Source: Paenibacillus durus ATCC 35681 (GTDB lineage: Bacteria > Bacillota > Bacilli > Paenibacillales > Paenibacillaceae). From it: a stretch of 64,000 bases of DNA. The translations under genes and the position numbers were made by a program. The notes beneath the pieces are model-generated. The model saw only the letters and a list, made by a program, of their open reading frames with translations, did not search any database and was not told the DNA's origin. Below, piece by piece: positions 45,568-55,482 of this stretch. Where the stretch lies: contig NZ_CP011114.1 of NCBI RefSeq assembly GCF_000993825.1, positions 2,604,001 to 2,668,000 of the forward strand, in the 5' to 3' direction. Every line of letters starts with the position of its first letter. Positions within the stretch are counted from its first letter, which is position 1.

Positions 45568-46576
45568 TAATGTCATCTCCTCCACCGCGGGCTATGATGA
45601 TTTCACCTGACTCTTCCAGCCTTCGAATGGTACTCACAATACGGGTTTGGGCTTCCTCTACATCACGAAGCCGCACCGGGCCCATGTATTCCATTTCTTC
45701 CCGGAATGTTTCCGCCATGCGTTTGGACATATTTCGGAAAATGACATCACGGACCTCTTCGCTCGCAACCTTAAGCGCAAGCTGCAAATCCGCATTCTCG
45801 ATATCGCGGATAATTCGCTGGATGGAACGGTTGTCCACATTGACGATATCCTCGAATACGAACATCCGCTTCTTGATTTCTTCCGCCAGTTCAGGATCCT
45901 GAATTTCAAGCGAATCCAGAATCGTTCGCTCTGTCCCACGGTCGACGCCATTGAGTATCTGTACGATCGACTCGATGCCGCCTGCATTCGTATAATCCTG
46001 AGTAACGGTTGCGGACAGCTTTTGCTCCAGAACTTTCTCAATCTGGGAAATAACCTCCGGTGAGGTGCTGTCCATAACAGCAATTCTTCTAGCCACCTCA
46101 GCCTGCTTCTCTTGCGGCAAAGAAGAAAGAATTGCAGCCGCCTGTTCAAAATGAAGGTACGAAAGCACAAGGGCGATAGTCTGCACATTTTCATTTTGAA
46201 TAAAGTTCAAAATTTGATTAGGGTCCGCCTTCCGGGCAAAATCAAATGGTCTGACCTGAAGCGTCGCCGTAAGACGGTTGATAACTTCCAGCGCCTTTTG
46301 CTGCCCGAGCGCCTTCTCTAAGATTTCCTTGGCATAGTTGATGCCGCCTTGCGAAATATATTCCTGGGCCAGACAGATTTGATGAAACTCCGACAAGATT
46401 AATTCCTTCTCGCCGCTGTCAACCTTGCGGACGTTAGCGATCTCCAGCGTAAGCTGCTCAATCTCCTCGTCTCTTAAATGCTTGAAAATTTGCGCCGAAA
46501 CTTCAGGCCCTAATGTGATGAGCAGGATTGCGGCCTTCTGACGGCCGCTAAGCCCCTGCTGTGCCGCCTTTGCCAT
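45560..46576 (-). CDS. fliG: Flagellar motor switch protein FliG
   Basis: It couples the stator to the rotor. The 338 aa product has the three FliG domains: N (about 1-100), middle (about 115-190) with the EHPQTIALVLS-like ENVQTIALVLSYLHFEQA, and C with the charged torque helix (ENADLQLALKVASEEVRDVI). ATG start; 4 nt behind fliF. Confidence 0.98.
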   Translation of the reverse strand: MAKAAQQGLSGRQKAAILLITLGPEVSAQIFKHLRDEEIEQLTLEIANVRKVDSGEKELILSEFHQICLAQEYISQGGINYAKEILEKALGQQKALEVINRLTATLQVRPFDFARKADPNQILNFIQNENVQTIALVLSYLHFEQAAAILSSLPQEKQAEVARRIAVMDSTSPEVISQIEKVLEQKLSATVTQDYTNAGGIESIVQILNGVDRGTERTILDSLEIQDPELAEEIKKRMFVFEDIVNVDNRSIQRIIRDIENADLQLALKVASEEVRDVIFRNMSKRMAETFREEMEYMGPVRLRDVEEAQTRIVSTIRRLEESGEIIIARGGGDDIIV

Positions 46577-46580
46577 TCGT

Positions 46581-48167
46581 TCACCTCTGTTCGTCTGCTA
46601 GCCAGGTGCGCAGCAGGTTTACGAACTCTTCTGGCTTTTTCTTAGCCAGGCTTTCCAGCTGCTTACGCACTTGACTCTCGTTCGTTACGCTGTCCAGGTT
46701 AATGGACGGGAATTCTGTCGGCATCTGAAGCGGAATCTCTTCCTCTTCTTCTTCCGCATTATTGCGGCGGCGTCGATAGATGATATATCCCACGCCCGCT
46801 CCAACCAGCAGTGCCGCCGCGGCGATCGCCCATATCATCCAGGTTGCTAAGCCGCCAGATGCTTGGGCTGCCGATTGTGCACCAAAAGATTGAGAATAGA
46901 CCGAAACTTTTTTACCCAAATCAGCGTCAGTATAGGTAACCCCTGAATCGGCAAGGGAAGCTCTGACAATATTGATCAGTATAAGCCGAATGGCATTCGA
47001 AACGGCCGGATTCAAAGTTGGTTGTCCATCGGGTGGTTCAACCGCAACATTAATGGTTAAATCTTTTACAGTGTATGGACTTGCGATGATATCTCTCGTA
47101 ATTCGGTTCACTTCAAAATTTTTGGTCTCAGACGACTCCTCAGATGAAGTGTTTCCGGAATTCGCACTGCTTGGGTATCCTTGTACATCACCAGCCCCGG
47201 TTCCCGCTACTCCACCGTCCGCACTGCCTTGTCCAGAGTACGTATTACTAATAATTTGGGAACTGATTACGATCCCTTGCATGTTTTCAGGGTCTACAGG
47301 CTCAACCCGGTTTTCCTTCCGGGTCTCTTTGTCGAAGTTCAGCTTGGAAAAGACAAGCACATCGACTTTATCGGGCCCAGTTAGCGTACTGAGAAACGCC
47401 TTGACATTCTTTTTCACATCATCTTCAAATTTTCTCTGAAGGGCGAAGTTTTCTTCAACCTGGCTGGAAACACCGGCTTGCCCTCCCTTTGCCGTCGGCA
47501 TAAGCTCGGTTTCATTATTCGTAATTGTAATATTGTTAATAGGCAAATTCGGAACGGCCGTCTTAACCAGATTGAAATAGCCGTCGATGTTGTCTTGAGA
47601 GGGTCTGAAGCCCGGTTTAAAGCTCAATACCACGGATGCCGAAGCCTTCTCCTGATCATCCTGGGTAGCGAACACGGTCTCCTTTGGCAGATTGACAAGA
47701 ACTTTGGCGTCCTTAACCCCCTGCATCTTGCGAAGAAGCTGCTCAACTTCCCCGTTAAGAGCGTTATTGTACTTTACATTAAACTCGTTATCTGTCGTTC
47801 CGATCATAGATGAGCTTTGGTCAAAAATCTTATAACCAATTGAGCCATCCTGAACGATCCCTTGCGATCCGATATCTACTTTAGCGCGGGCGGCGTCCGA
47901 ACTGGGAACGGAAATGCTTTTGCCGTCTGGACTTAACCTATAACTGATTCCCGCTGATTCCAGATAGTTTATTACTCCGGCGGCGTCCGTACTGTCCAAA
48001 TCCTGAAAAGCAACCTCATACTCGGTCTTGGTAAGCTGCATCGTCGCAGCGACCATGATGATTATAATGATCAATAGCGTAGAAAAGAAAAGTATTTTCT
48101 GCCTGACGCTGAATCTGTTCCAATACTGGGCAAGCTTTTCCCTGTACTGGGCGAATCTTTCATTCAC
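46581..48167 (-). CDS. fliF: Flagellar MS-ring protein
   Basis: It forms the membrane ring on which the basal body is built. The 528 aa product has membrane spans near 22-43 and 440-462, secretin-like ring domains between them (LPKETVFATQDDQEKASASV), a Gly/Ser-rich loop and a C-terminal FliG-binding tail ending NLLRTWLADEQR. The start is GTG at 48167 behind GGGGTG. Confidence 0.98.
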   Translation of the reverse strand: MNERFAQYREKLAQYWNRFSVRQKILFFSTLLIIIIIMVAATMQLTKTEYEVAFQDLDSTDAAGVINYLESAGISYRLSPDGKSISVPSSDAARAKVDIGSQGIVQDGSIGYKIFDQSSSMIGTTDNEFNVKYNNALNGEVEQLLRKMQGVKDAKVLVNLPKETVFATQDDQEKASASVVLSFKPGFRPSQDNIDGYFNLVKTAVPNLPINNITITNNETELMPTAKGGQAGVSSQVEENFALQRKFEDDVKKNVKAFLSTLTGPDKVDVLVFSKLNFDKETRKENRVEPVDPENMQGIVISSQIISNTYSGQGSADGGVAGTGAGDVQGYPSSANSGNTSSEESSETKNFEVNRITRDIIASPYTVKDLTINVAVEPPDGQPTLNPAVSNAIRLILINIVRASLADSGVTYTDADLGKKVSVYSQSFGAQSAAQASGGLATWMIWAIAAAALLVGAGVGYIIYRRRRNNAEEEEEEIPLQMPTEFPSINLDSVTNESQVRKQLESLAKKKPEEFVNLLRTWLADEQR

Positions 48168-48211
48168 AGTGTCACCCCATCCGAAACTATGCTAGGATTG
48201 TTTAGACCTTA

Positions 48212-48523
48212 TTAGATCTGAGTTCTCATAATTTCCTGGTAAGCTTCAATAGCTCTATTTCGGACTTGGGCTGTCAGCTGCAAGCTCAGCAGAGCCTGCT
48301 GTGAAGAGATCATCGCTTCATCCACATTCACTTCCCCCAGGACAAACTTGTTATTCATATCTTTCGCAGTTTGCTCCTGCGCAGCAACTTGATTCAGAGC
48401 ATCCTCAAGATAAGATCCGAAGCTTTTTGTAGTGTCCGAAAGACCGGCCGCTGATTGCGTCTCTGTCTTCTTCATTGCAAGAGGCTGGATGCTTTGTGTA
48501 CCGATTGTCAAATTCTGTATCAA
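48212..48523 (-). CDS. fliE: Flagellar hook-basal body protein FliE
   Basis: It joins the MS ring to the rod. The 103 aa product has SFGSYLEDALNQVAAQEQTA and the C-terminal helix LLSLQLTAQVRNRAIEAYQE followed by IMRTQI, all typical. The start is TTG at 48523 with GGAGGAG upstream. Confidence 0.96.
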   Translation of the reverse strand: MIQNLTIGTQSIQPLAMKKTETQSAAGLSDTTKSFGSYLEDALNQVAAQEQTAKDMNNKFVLGEVNVDEAMISSQQALLSLQLTAQVRNRAIEAYQEIMRTQI

Positions 48524-48598
48524 GGTTTCTCCTCCTAGAAATCAAACACTAAAGTGTACCGATCCCTACAGCCACTTTAGAAGATTTGTACTGAATAT

Positions 48599-49045
48599 TT
48601 ACTTTCCGATTTCAAGTGCTTTGGAAACCATCGCCTTGCTAGCATTGAGCATGGTAACATTCGCTTCATAGGAACGGGATGCGGAGATCATATCCACCAT
48701 CTCTTTCGTTACATCCACATTGGGCATGTATACATACCCGTTCTCATCAGCGTCGGGATGAGTCGGATTATATACCGGTTTGAGCGGCGAGGAATCCTCT
48801 GTAATGGACTTGACACTCACGCCGTCCGTTCCGCCATTCATCTTAGAATGCAGAATATTAGAAAAACTATCGTTCTGTTTCGACTCCAGCACCACCAGCT
48901 TGCGACGGTAAGGCACCGCTTTGCCGTCAACCACCGACGCTCTTGTCGTTTCCGCATTGGCTATATTGGACGAAATCACGTCCATTCTCAGCCGTTGTGC
49001 GGTTAAGGCAGAGGCGCTGATTCCAAAACTGCTGCCGAAATTCAT
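48599..49045 (-). CDS. flgC: Flagellar rod protein FlgC
   Basis: A proximal rod subunit. The 148 aa product has the N-terminal axial motif LTAQRLRMDVISSNIANAET and the C-terminal helix VDVTKEMVDMISASRSYEAN followed by VTMLNASKAM. ATG start, 6 nt behind flgB. Confidence 0.98.
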   Translation of the reverse strand: MNFGSSFGISASALTAQRLRMDVISSNIANAETTRASVVDGKAVPYRRKLVVLESKQNDSFSNILHSKMNGGTDGVSVKSITEDSSPLKPVYNPTHPDADENGYVYMPNVDVTKEMVDMISASRSYEANVTMLNASKAMVSKALEIGK

Positions 49046-49051
49046 CCCTCA

Positions 49052-49459
49052 TTATCTCCCTTCAGTTGCCGTTCGCATCATTGAAATTTGACTGTTCAAA
49101 AGTTGAACGTAAGAACTGTACCGGAGCTGGTTCTCGGCACTTAGCGCCATTTCTCGGTCAATGTCAACATTATTGCCGTTATTGTTCATAGACGTCCTCT
49201 TGTCATTCTGGATGACCGGTGAGGGAACATTGCCTGTCATTCCGAATTGAATATGGCGGGAATCCGTCACTTTGGCACTAAGTGAAGATTGAAGTCCTCT
49301 TTCCTGCTCCCGCAGAAAGCTCTCAAAAGAGACATCGGAGCGCTTGAAATTGGGTGTATCGACATTTGCCACGTTATTAGCCAGTGCGTTTTGTCGCATG
49401 TTGGCGGCATCAATGCCCTTTTGCAACCGTCGGAAACTTAAAGTATTAAGCAATCCCAT
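49052..49459 (-). CDS. flgB: Flagellar rod protein FlgB, first gene of the fla/che operon
   Basis: A proximal rod subunit. The start is ATG at 49459 (MGLLNTLSFRRLQKGIDAAN), with GGAAGGGGG just upstream, giving 135 aa; the open frame to 49534 is leader. The axial motif LANNVANVDTPNFKRSDVSF and the C-terminal helix ENQLRYSSYVQLLNSQISMM are present. It heads the operon of about 33 genes down to 17804. Confidence 0.98.
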   Translation of the reverse strand: MGLLNTLSFRRLQKGIDAANMRQNALANNVANVDTPNFKRSDVSFESFLREQERGLQSSLSAKVTDSRHIQFGMTGNVPSPVIQNDKRTSMNNNGNNVDIDREMALSAENQLRYSSYVQLLNSQISMMRTATEGR

Positions 49460-49526
49460 AATTATCCCCCTTCCAAAGCTATCATAGTGAAAAGAATTCC
49501 ACAACTCTTTCCGAAAATCCTTCCTG

Positions 49527-49534
49527 TTCGACAA
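49527..49534 (-). promoter_or_regulatory. Candidate Spo0A box upstream of flgB
   Basis: The minus strand reads TTGTCGAA, a perfect match to the 0A box. A second partial match ATGTCGAG (6 of 8) lies at 49584-49591. They are about 68 and 125 nt upstream of the flgB start. An 8-mer can occur by chance. Confidence 0.35.
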
Positions 49535-49659
49535 AATTTGATTGAAAGATGCTCAATCTTTTACAAAAAAACCAAGGAAAATGCTCGACATGATAAGACA
49601 TAAATGAGGTTTTTTTTGCATATATTGATTCTCGTAGAATTTGTATAATATTACAATAA

Positions 49660-49694
49660 GAAAATAGCCCTATCTTTTAAAAAGAGATAGGGCT
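49660..49694 (-). terminator. Terminator of the hslU transcript
   Basis: AGCCCTATCT (49666-49675) pairs perfectly with AGATAGGGCT (49685-49694) around a 9-nt loop; on the minus strand ATTTTCTTATT follows. It lies about 145 nt behind hslU and isolates the motility operon from the hslVU genes. Confidence 0.75.
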
Positions 49695-49838
49695 TGAATC
49701 ATTTTTTATCCATCTTATTCCATTTATTGTCCATAATATCCTTAGAACACCCATATATTCCTTTAAAATTACTTATTTTGGGTTTTAATTATTTTTTGAC
49801 TGATACTTCTTTCCTAGAATCCTTCCATTGATGGGCAG

Positions 49839-51242
49839 TTACAAAATATACTGGCTTAAGTCCCGGTCTTGGGCGATACTTGCGAGCTTCTCACGGACGT
49901 ATTCGGGTGTGATTACCATTTTTTCGAGCGTAAGCTCGGGAGCCTCGAACGAGAGGTCTTCCAGAAGCTTTTCCAAAATGGTGTGAAGACGCCTAGCTCC
50001 GATATTTTCCATATTTTGATTGACTGTCGCCGCAATTTTCGCAATCTCGTAAATGGCGTCGCTCTGAAACTCCACTTCGATATTTTCCGTAGCGAGTAAA
50101 TTGGAATATTGCTTTGTCAGCGCATTTTTCGGCTCGGTGAGTATGGATACGAAATCTTCAAGGGAAAGGCTGCTGAGTTCAACGCGAATGGGAAAGCGTC
50201 CCTGGAGTTCAGGAATCAGATCGGACGGTTTGGCGACATGAAAAGCTCCCGCTGCCACGAACAGGACATAATCAGTCTTTACAGGGCCGTATTTCGTCAT
50301 CACGGTTGATCCCTCGACGATCGGTAAAATATCCCTTTGCACGCCCTCGCGGGAAACATCGGGACCTCCCCCTTTGCCCTGACTGGCCACCTTGTCAATC
50401 TCATCGATGAAAATAATGCCCGATTGCTCCGCGCGAGCTACGGATTCCTGGATAACGTCATCCATATCAATCAGCTTGTTCGCTTCATCCTGAATGAGTA
50501 CTTTACGCGCCTCGCGGATAGGCAGCTTACGCTTCTTGGTCCGTTTCGGCAGCAGATTTCCGAACATCTCCTGCATATTCATCCCCATCTGGTCGTTGCC
50601 CTGACCGGCGAACATATCCAGCATGGTAGGTGCAGTGTCTTCGACATCGATTTCAATGATATCATCTTCAAGCTGTCCGGCGAGCAGTTTAAACCGGATT
50701 CCCCGGCGGCTCTCATTCAAGGCAGCATCGCCTTCCGAATCATCGGCTTTTGCTTCCTCCTGGCCGCCATTCCCGCCAAACAGCATCTCAAACGGGTTGC
50801 GCTGGGCCTTATTCTTAGAGGCGGAAGGGGCGAGAATACGCACGATGCGTTCATTGGCCAGTTCTTCCGCACGGTCCTTTACCTTTTCGGTACGCTCAAG
50901 CTTGACCATTCGGATCGCGGTCTCCACGAGATCGCGAACCATGGACTCCACATCGCGTCCTACATAGCCGACTTCAGTAAATTTCGTAGCTTCCACTTTG
51001 ACGAACGGAGCATTCACCAGCTTGGCAAGACGTCTGGCAATCTCGGTCTTGCCTACACCCGTAGGACCGATCATCAAGATATTCTTCGGTACGATTTCGT
51101 CACGCAGTTCTTCAGACAGCTGGCTGCGCCGATAGCGGTTGCGCAAAGCGACAGCCATCGATTTCTTGGCCTGCTTTTGGCCGACAATATACTTATCCAG
51201 CTCGGCTACGATTTGCCGGGGCGTAAGCGATTGATTCGCCAT
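49839..51242 (-). CDS. hslU: HslU/ClpY unfoldase ATPase
   Basis: It unfolds substrates for the HslV peptidase. The 467 aa product has Walker [18 protein letters not shown] (near 57), an inserted I domain (about 115-240) with the [19 protein letters not shown] stretch, Walker [17 protein letters not shown] and the C-terminal tail ending DRDLSQYIL that activates HslV. ATG start with GGAGG. Confidence 0.98.
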   Translation of the reverse strand: MANQSLTPRQIVAELDKYIVGQKQAKKSMAVALRNRYRRSQLSEELRDEIVPKNILMIGPTGVGKTEIARRLAKLVNAPFVKVEATKFTEVGYVGRDVESMVRDLVETAIRMVKLERTEKVKDRAEELANERIVRILAPSASKNKAQRNPFEMLFGGNGGQEEAKADDSEGDAALNESRRGIRFKLLAGQLEDDIIEIDVEDTAPTMLDMFAGQGNDQMGMNMQEMFGNLLPKRTKKRKLPIREARKVLIQDEANKLIDMDDVIQESVARAEQSGIIFIDEIDKVASQGKGGGPDVSREGVQRDILPIVEGSTVMTKYGPVKTDYVLFVAAGAFHVAKPSDLIPELQGRFPIRVELSSLSLEDFVSILTEPKNALTKQYSNLLATENIEVEFQSDAIYEIAKIAATVNQNMENIGARRLHTILEKLLEDLSFEAPELTLEKMVITPEYVREKLASIAQDRDLSQYIL

Positions 51243-51272
51243 CTTAATTCCTCCACCTCTCTGGCGGGCTAT

Positions 51273-51821
51273 TCAAGCCTGCAATTGTTCGACGATAATA
51301 TTTGAATTCGTATAAACGCAAATTTCGGATGCAATTTTAAGCGCTTCCTTAGCGATATCAGCTGCGCTGAGATCCTTCGCATGCCGCTTCAAAGCCCGGG
51401 CGGATGCCAGGGCAAAGTTGCCGCCAGAGCCAATCGCCAGCACATCGTCGTCCGGCTCGATAATTTCGCCTCCGCCGGAAATCAGCAGCATTCCATTCTT
51501 GTCCATTACGATCATCAGCGCCTCAAGCTTGCGCAGTACACGGTCCTGACGCCAATCCTTGGCCAGTTCTACCGCGGCACGCTGCAAATTACCGTGATGC
51601 TCTTCCAGCTTGCCTTCAAATTTCTCAAAGAGGGTGATTGCGTCGGCAACCGATCCGGCGAATCCGGCGATAACCTGCCCTCTATACAGCCTCCGCACTT
51701 TTTTGGCGGTCGTCTTCATTATGACATTTTCTCCAAAGGTAACCTGCCCGTCGCCTGCGATTGCCGCTTCACCATTATGCCGTACGGCGCAAATGGTCGT
51801 TGCGTGAAAGCTGGGAATCAT
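51273..51821 (-). CDS. hslV: HslV/ClpQ peptidase subunit
   Basis: The proteasome-like peptidase partner of HslU. The 182 aa product starts [20 protein letters not shown] and has [20 protein letters not shown] and [21 protein letters not shown]. subtilis ClpQ begins MSSFHATT and uses its N-terminal Ser; here that position is Pro and the Ser is one residue later. Either the enzyme uses a Thr of ATT after processing, or Met-Ile-Pro is removed. ATG at 51821 with AAGGAGG leaves no doubt about the start. Confidence 0.97.
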   Translation of the reverse strand: MIPSFHATTICAVRHNGEAAIAGDGQVTFGENVIMKTTAKKVRRLYRGQVIAGFAGSVADAITLFEKFEGKLEEHHGNLQRAAVELAKDWRQDRVLRKLEALMIVMDKNGMLLISGGGEIIEPDDDVLAIGSGGNFALASARALKRHAKDLSAADIAKEALKIASEICVYTNSNIIVEQLQA

Positions 51822-51856
51822 GCTCTTGCCTCCTTCGATTATGCTCCGAAAATGCT

Positions 51857-53236
51857 TTAGGTTCTTTGCAGGGGCTCCGTACCGATGTGATGTGGCAAAC
51901 CCGTACGATCTGCGAACCCCGTAAGACTATCCAATGCGCGATGCGCAAGAAGCTCATTCTTCTCCTTTTTGTTGCGGATCTTCCGTTCAGGCTTCGGCAG
52001 AAGGCCGAAATTAGCGTTCATCGGCTGAAAATGCTTGGAATCGGCAGTCGTAATATAGGCCGGCATGCTTCCAAGGACGGTATCCTCCGGGAATACAAGC
52101 AGTTCCTCACCAAGAGCATATCTAGCGGCATTAATGCCGGCTATCATACCCGAGGCCGCGGATTCAACATAGCCTTCCACACCCGTCATCTGTCCGGCAA
52201 AAAACAGCCGTTCTTTTCCTTTCATCTGATAGGTCGGATGGAGCAGCTTCGGCGAATTAATGAACGTATTGCGGTGCATAACACCGTAGCGAACATATTC
52301 CGCATTCTCAAGACCCGGGATCAGCGAAAAGACCCGCTTTTGCTCGCCCCATTTCAGATGGGTTTGAAACCCTACAAGGTTATACAGCGTTCCGGCAGCA
52401 TTATCCTGCCGCAGCTGAACAACGGCAAAGGGCAGCTTCCCCGTATGGGGATTGACGAGCCCCACCGGCTTCATCGGCCCGAACAGCGCCGTCTGCTTGC
52501 CGCGTTTCATCATAATCTCGATCGGCATGCAGCCTTCAAAGTAAATTTCCTTCTCAAAATCCTTAAGCGCCGCCGTTTCCGCGGAAATAAGCGCGTCGTA
52601 AAATATGTTGAATTCCTCTTCTGTCATCGGACAGTTGAGATAAGCCGCTTCGCCTTTATCATACCGGGAAGCCAAATAGACCTTGCTCATATCAATCGAA
52701 TCCTTCTCGACAATCGGAGCCGCCGCATCGTAGAAGTAAAAATACTCCTCGCCCAGCAGCGCCTTGATGTCGGAAGAGAGCGCCGGTGACGTCAGCGGTC
52801 CGCTCGCGATTACGACAATCCCTTCCTCCGGTATATGCGTCAATTCCTCGTTTATAACTTCGACAAGCGGGTGCTCGTGCAGCGCCGCCGTTATTTCGCC
52901 CGAAAATCCGTCCCGGTCGACGGCCAGAGCGCCTCCCGCCGGTACGGCATGCTTGTCGGCAGAGCCCAGCACCAGAGAGCCAAGCCGTCGCATCTCCTCT
53001 TTCAGTACGCCAACCGCGTTGCCAAGCCCGTTGGCGCGAAGCGAGTTGCTGCATACAAGCTCCGCGAATTTATCCGTATGATGAGCCAGTGTCTTTACGA
53101 CAGGCCGCATTTCATATAATTTAACCGGCACTCCCCGCGATGCGAGCTGCCAGGCCGCTTCACTTCCGGCAAGCCCCGCGCCGATTACCGTAACCGGAGC
53201 GGGGCTTGCCGCTGTTTGCTTAGGTGTTTCCGTCAA
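51857..53236 (-). CDS. trmFO: Methylenetetrahydrofolate-tRNA uracil-54 methyltransferase
   Basis: It makes m5U54 in tRNAs using folate and FAD. The 459 aa product has the FAD-binding motif [20 protein letters not shown] (near 15) and [20 protein letters not shown], both typical of TrmFO (formerly Gid). The start is TTG at 53236 with GGAGG 10 nt upstream. B. subtilis has codV (xerC-like) between this gene and hslV; here only 35 nt separate them. Confidence 0.97.
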   Translation of the reverse strand: MTETPKQTAASPAPVTVIGAGLAGSEAAWQLASRGVPVKLYEMRPVVKTLAHHTDKFAELVCSNSLRANGLGNAVGVLKEEMRRLGSLVLGSADKHAVPAGGALAVDRDGFSGEITAALHEHPLVEVINEELTHIPEEGIVVIASGPLTSPALSSDIKALLGEEYFYFYDAAAPIVEKDSIDMSKVYLASRYDKGEAAYLNCPMTEEEFNIFYDALISAETAALKDFEKEIYFEGCMPIEIMMKRGKQTALFGPMKPVGLVNPHTGKLPFAVVQLRQDNAAGTLYNLVGFQTHLKWGEQKRVFSLIPGLENAEYVRYGVMHRNTFINSPKLLHPTYQMKGKERLFFAGQMTGVEGYVESAASGMIAGINAARYALGEELLVFPEDTVLGSMPAYITTADSKHFQPMNANFGLLPKPERKIRNKKEKNELLAHRALDSLTGFADRTGLPHHIGTEPLQRT

Positions 53237-53290
53237 CTTTACACAACCTCCATAAGTCTTTCTTGCTGAATTTGTAAGTGTAAGAACTGT

Positions 53291-55390
53291 TTACTCCGCC
53301 GTTTCCTCTTCGCTTTCCTCCAGACTCTCGGTATGGTCGCATGACGTACACTGCAGCCGGGTTCCTTGTTTGTTCCGTTTCTCTACCATCCATGAGCCGC
53401 ACTCCGGACACGGTTTGGAAGACGGTTTATCCCAGGAAACAAAGTCGCACTCAGGATACCGGTCGCAGCCATAGAAGACGCGTCCCTTCTTACTGCGCCG
53501 CTCCACAACCTTTCCTTCGTGGCATTTCGGGCAGCCGACCCCGATATCCTTGATAATCGGCTTGGTATTCCGGCAGTCCGGGAAGCCTGAACAGGCTAAA
53601 AATTTGCCGAAGCGCCCCAGCTTGTAAACTAGCGGCTTACCGCATTTCTCGCAAATTTCGTCGGAAACCTCATCCACGATCTCAATCTCTTTCATTTCCT
53701 CTTCGGCCACTTCAAGACGCTTCTCGAAGGAATTGTAAAATTCGGCAAGCACTTTTACCCAATCCTCTGCGCCTTCTTCCACATGGTCAAGATCGCCTTC
53801 CATATGAGCCGTAAATTCCACATCAAGGATTTCCGGGAAGAACTGCTCCATTTGTTCGATAACCAGTTCCCCAAGCTCAGTAGGCATGAACTTTTTTTCT
53901 TCTATGGCAACATAGCCGCGCTTCTGGATCGTTTCGAGCGTCGGCGCATAGGTGCTTGGGCGTCCGATCCCCAGCTCCTCCAGCGTCTTAACGAGACGCG
54001 CTTCCGTATAGCGCGGGGGCGGCTGCGTAAAATGCTGTTTCGGCTCGACTGCCTGCGAAATCAGCTTATCTCCGGCCTGCAACTGCGGCAGGTATTTCTC
54101 CTCTTCCGTTGTGCCGTCATCGTTGCCTTCCACATACACCTTCATAAAGCCGGGAAAGGACACCTTGGAACCGACGGCGCGAAACACAACTTCGCCAGCC
54201 TTAATATCGACTGACAGCGTATCCAGCCGGGCAGAAGCCATCTGACTGGACACAAAGCGTTCCCATATCAGCTTGTAAAGGCGGAACTGGTCGCGGCTGG
54301 TGAATTCCTTCACAGTGTCTGGATCGCGCAGCGCCGAGGTTGGGCGGATCGCTTCATGCGCGTCCTGTGCTCCGGCCGCCTTCTTGGAGTATTGACGCGG
54401 CGATTCCGGCAGAAAATCCTCCCCGTATTTGCTGGAGATCAATTCTTTTGCTTCTTCCTGCGCCGTCGCGGAAATCCGCGTGGAATCTGTACGCATGTAT
54501 GTGATCAGACCAACTGTGCCTTCTTTACCGAGCTCCACACCTTCATACAGCTGCTGGGCGACAGACATCGTCTTGGCGGCCCGGAATCCGAGCTTGCGAG
54601 CGGCTTCCTGCTGGAGGGAACTCGTTGTGAATGGAGCCGACGGATGGCGCTGTCTTTCCTTTTCCTTCACTTCGCTGACGATGAAATCGGCGCCTTCAAT
54701 CGCCTTCATTACTTCCTGTACGTCGCTCTCCCGCTCCAGTTCCTTTTTCTCGCCATTTAATTTATAAAATCTGGCATCGAATACGGAATCACGGATACCA
54801 AGCTTGGCGGTAATCGTCCAATATTCCTCCGGCACGAATGCCGAGATCTCATTCTCCCGGTCCATAATGATTTTGACGGCTACCGATTGTACACGGCCGG
54901 CGGACAGCCCCTTTTTGACTTTCTTCCATAATAAAGGGCTGATTTTATAACCAACGAGCCGGTCAAGGATGCGCCGCGCCTGCTGTGCGTTCACCAGATC
55001 CATATTTATTTTGCGCGGAGTCTTAAAAGCATCCTTCACGGCCTGCTTCGTAATTTCGTTGAACACAACGCGGCAGTCCTGCGTATTATCAAGTTCCAGC
55101 GCATGCGCCAGATGCCAGGCAATCGCCTCTCCTTCACGGTCCGGGTCAGCCGCCAGATAGACTTTTTTCACTTTTTTGCTTGCGTCCTTCAGCTCTTTGA
55201 GTACCGAGCCTTTGCCGCGAATTGTAATATATTTGGGATTAAAGTCATTCTCGACTTCTACGCCAATCTGGCTTTTGGGCAAGTCGCGAACATGTCCCAT
55301 TGATGCCTTTACGATATATTTGCTGCCCAAATATTTGCCGATGGTCTTCGCCTTGGCAGGCGACTCGACAATGACCAAAGAATCAGCCAC
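53291..55390 (-). CDS. topA: DNA topoisomerase I
   Basis: It relaxes negative supercoils. The 699 aa product has the Toprim domain with Glu9 ([11 protein letters not shown]) and the DPDREGE motif at 82, the active Tyr298 in [14 protein letters not shown], and three C-terminal zinc-finger repeats with CEKCGKP, CPKCHEG and CPECGSW. The start is GTG at 55390, 8 nt after AGGAGG. It lies between dprA and trmFO. Confidence 0.98.
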   Translation of the reverse strand: MADSLVIVESPAKAKTIGKYLGSKYIVKASMGHVRDLPKSQIGVEVENDFNPKYITIRGKGSVLKELKDASKKVKKVYLAADPDREGEAIAWHLAHALELDNTQDCRVVFNEITKQAVKDAFKTPRKINMDLVNAQQARRILDRLVGYKISPLLWKKVKKGLSAGRVQSVAVKIIMDRENEISAFVPEEYWTITAKLGIRDSVFDARFYKLNGEKKELERESDVQEVMKAIEGADFIVSEVKEKERQRHPSAPFTTSSLQQEAARKLGFRAAKTMSVAQQLYEGVELGKEGTVGLITYMRTDSTRISATAQEEAKELISSKYGEDFLPESPRQYSKKAAGAQDAHEAIRPTSALRDPDTVKEFTSRDQFRLYKLIWERFVSSQMASARLDTLSVDIKAGEVVFRAVGSKVSFPGFMKVYVEGNDDGTTEEEKYLPQLQAGDKLISQAVEPKQHFTQPPPRYTEARLVKTLEELGIGRPSTYAPTLETIQKRGYVAIEEKKFMPTELGELVIEQMEQFFPEILDVEFTAHMEGDLDHVEEGAEDWVKVLAEFYNSFEKRLEVAEEEMKEIEIVDEVSDEICEKCGKPLVYKLGRFGKFLACSGFPDCRNTKPIIKDIGVGCPKCHEGKVVERRSKKGRVFYGCDRYPECDFVSWDKPSSKPCPECGSWMVEKRNKQGTRLQCTSCDHTESLEESEEETAE

Positions 55391-55482
55391 ACAATCGTCC
55401 TCCTATAAGTTTGTCAGCATAAACTTCGTTGAATTTCTTCGCAGTTCACTTCGGAAGAATACGCCACAACCTCAAACTTCTA

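Larger units (their letters stand above)
49460..49838. other. A/T-rich gap between hslU and flgB, no gene
   Basis: This 379-nt stretch holds the hslU terminator, a candidate Spo0A box and a half-good second one. It should carry the main promoter of the motility operon, but I found no convincing SigA or SigD promoter by eye. Only tiny open frames exist, e.g. 11 codons at 49699-49734. In B. subtilis codY stands here; it is absent. Confidence 0.6.

Noticed and set aside
49495..49540. CodY-box-like sequence upstream of flgB
   Set aside because: The best alignment to AATTTTCWGAAAATT has about five mismatches, too many to support.
49460..49660. SigD- or SigA-type promoter for the motility operon
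   Set aside because: One must exist, but no pair of hexamers with acceptable spacing was convincing by eye.
50337..51305. Plus-strand open frame of 322 codons
   Set aside because: It is opposite hslU and hslV, both intact.
51761..52789. Plus-strand open frame of 342 codons
   Set aside because: It is opposite trmFO and the start of hslV; no recognisable domain.
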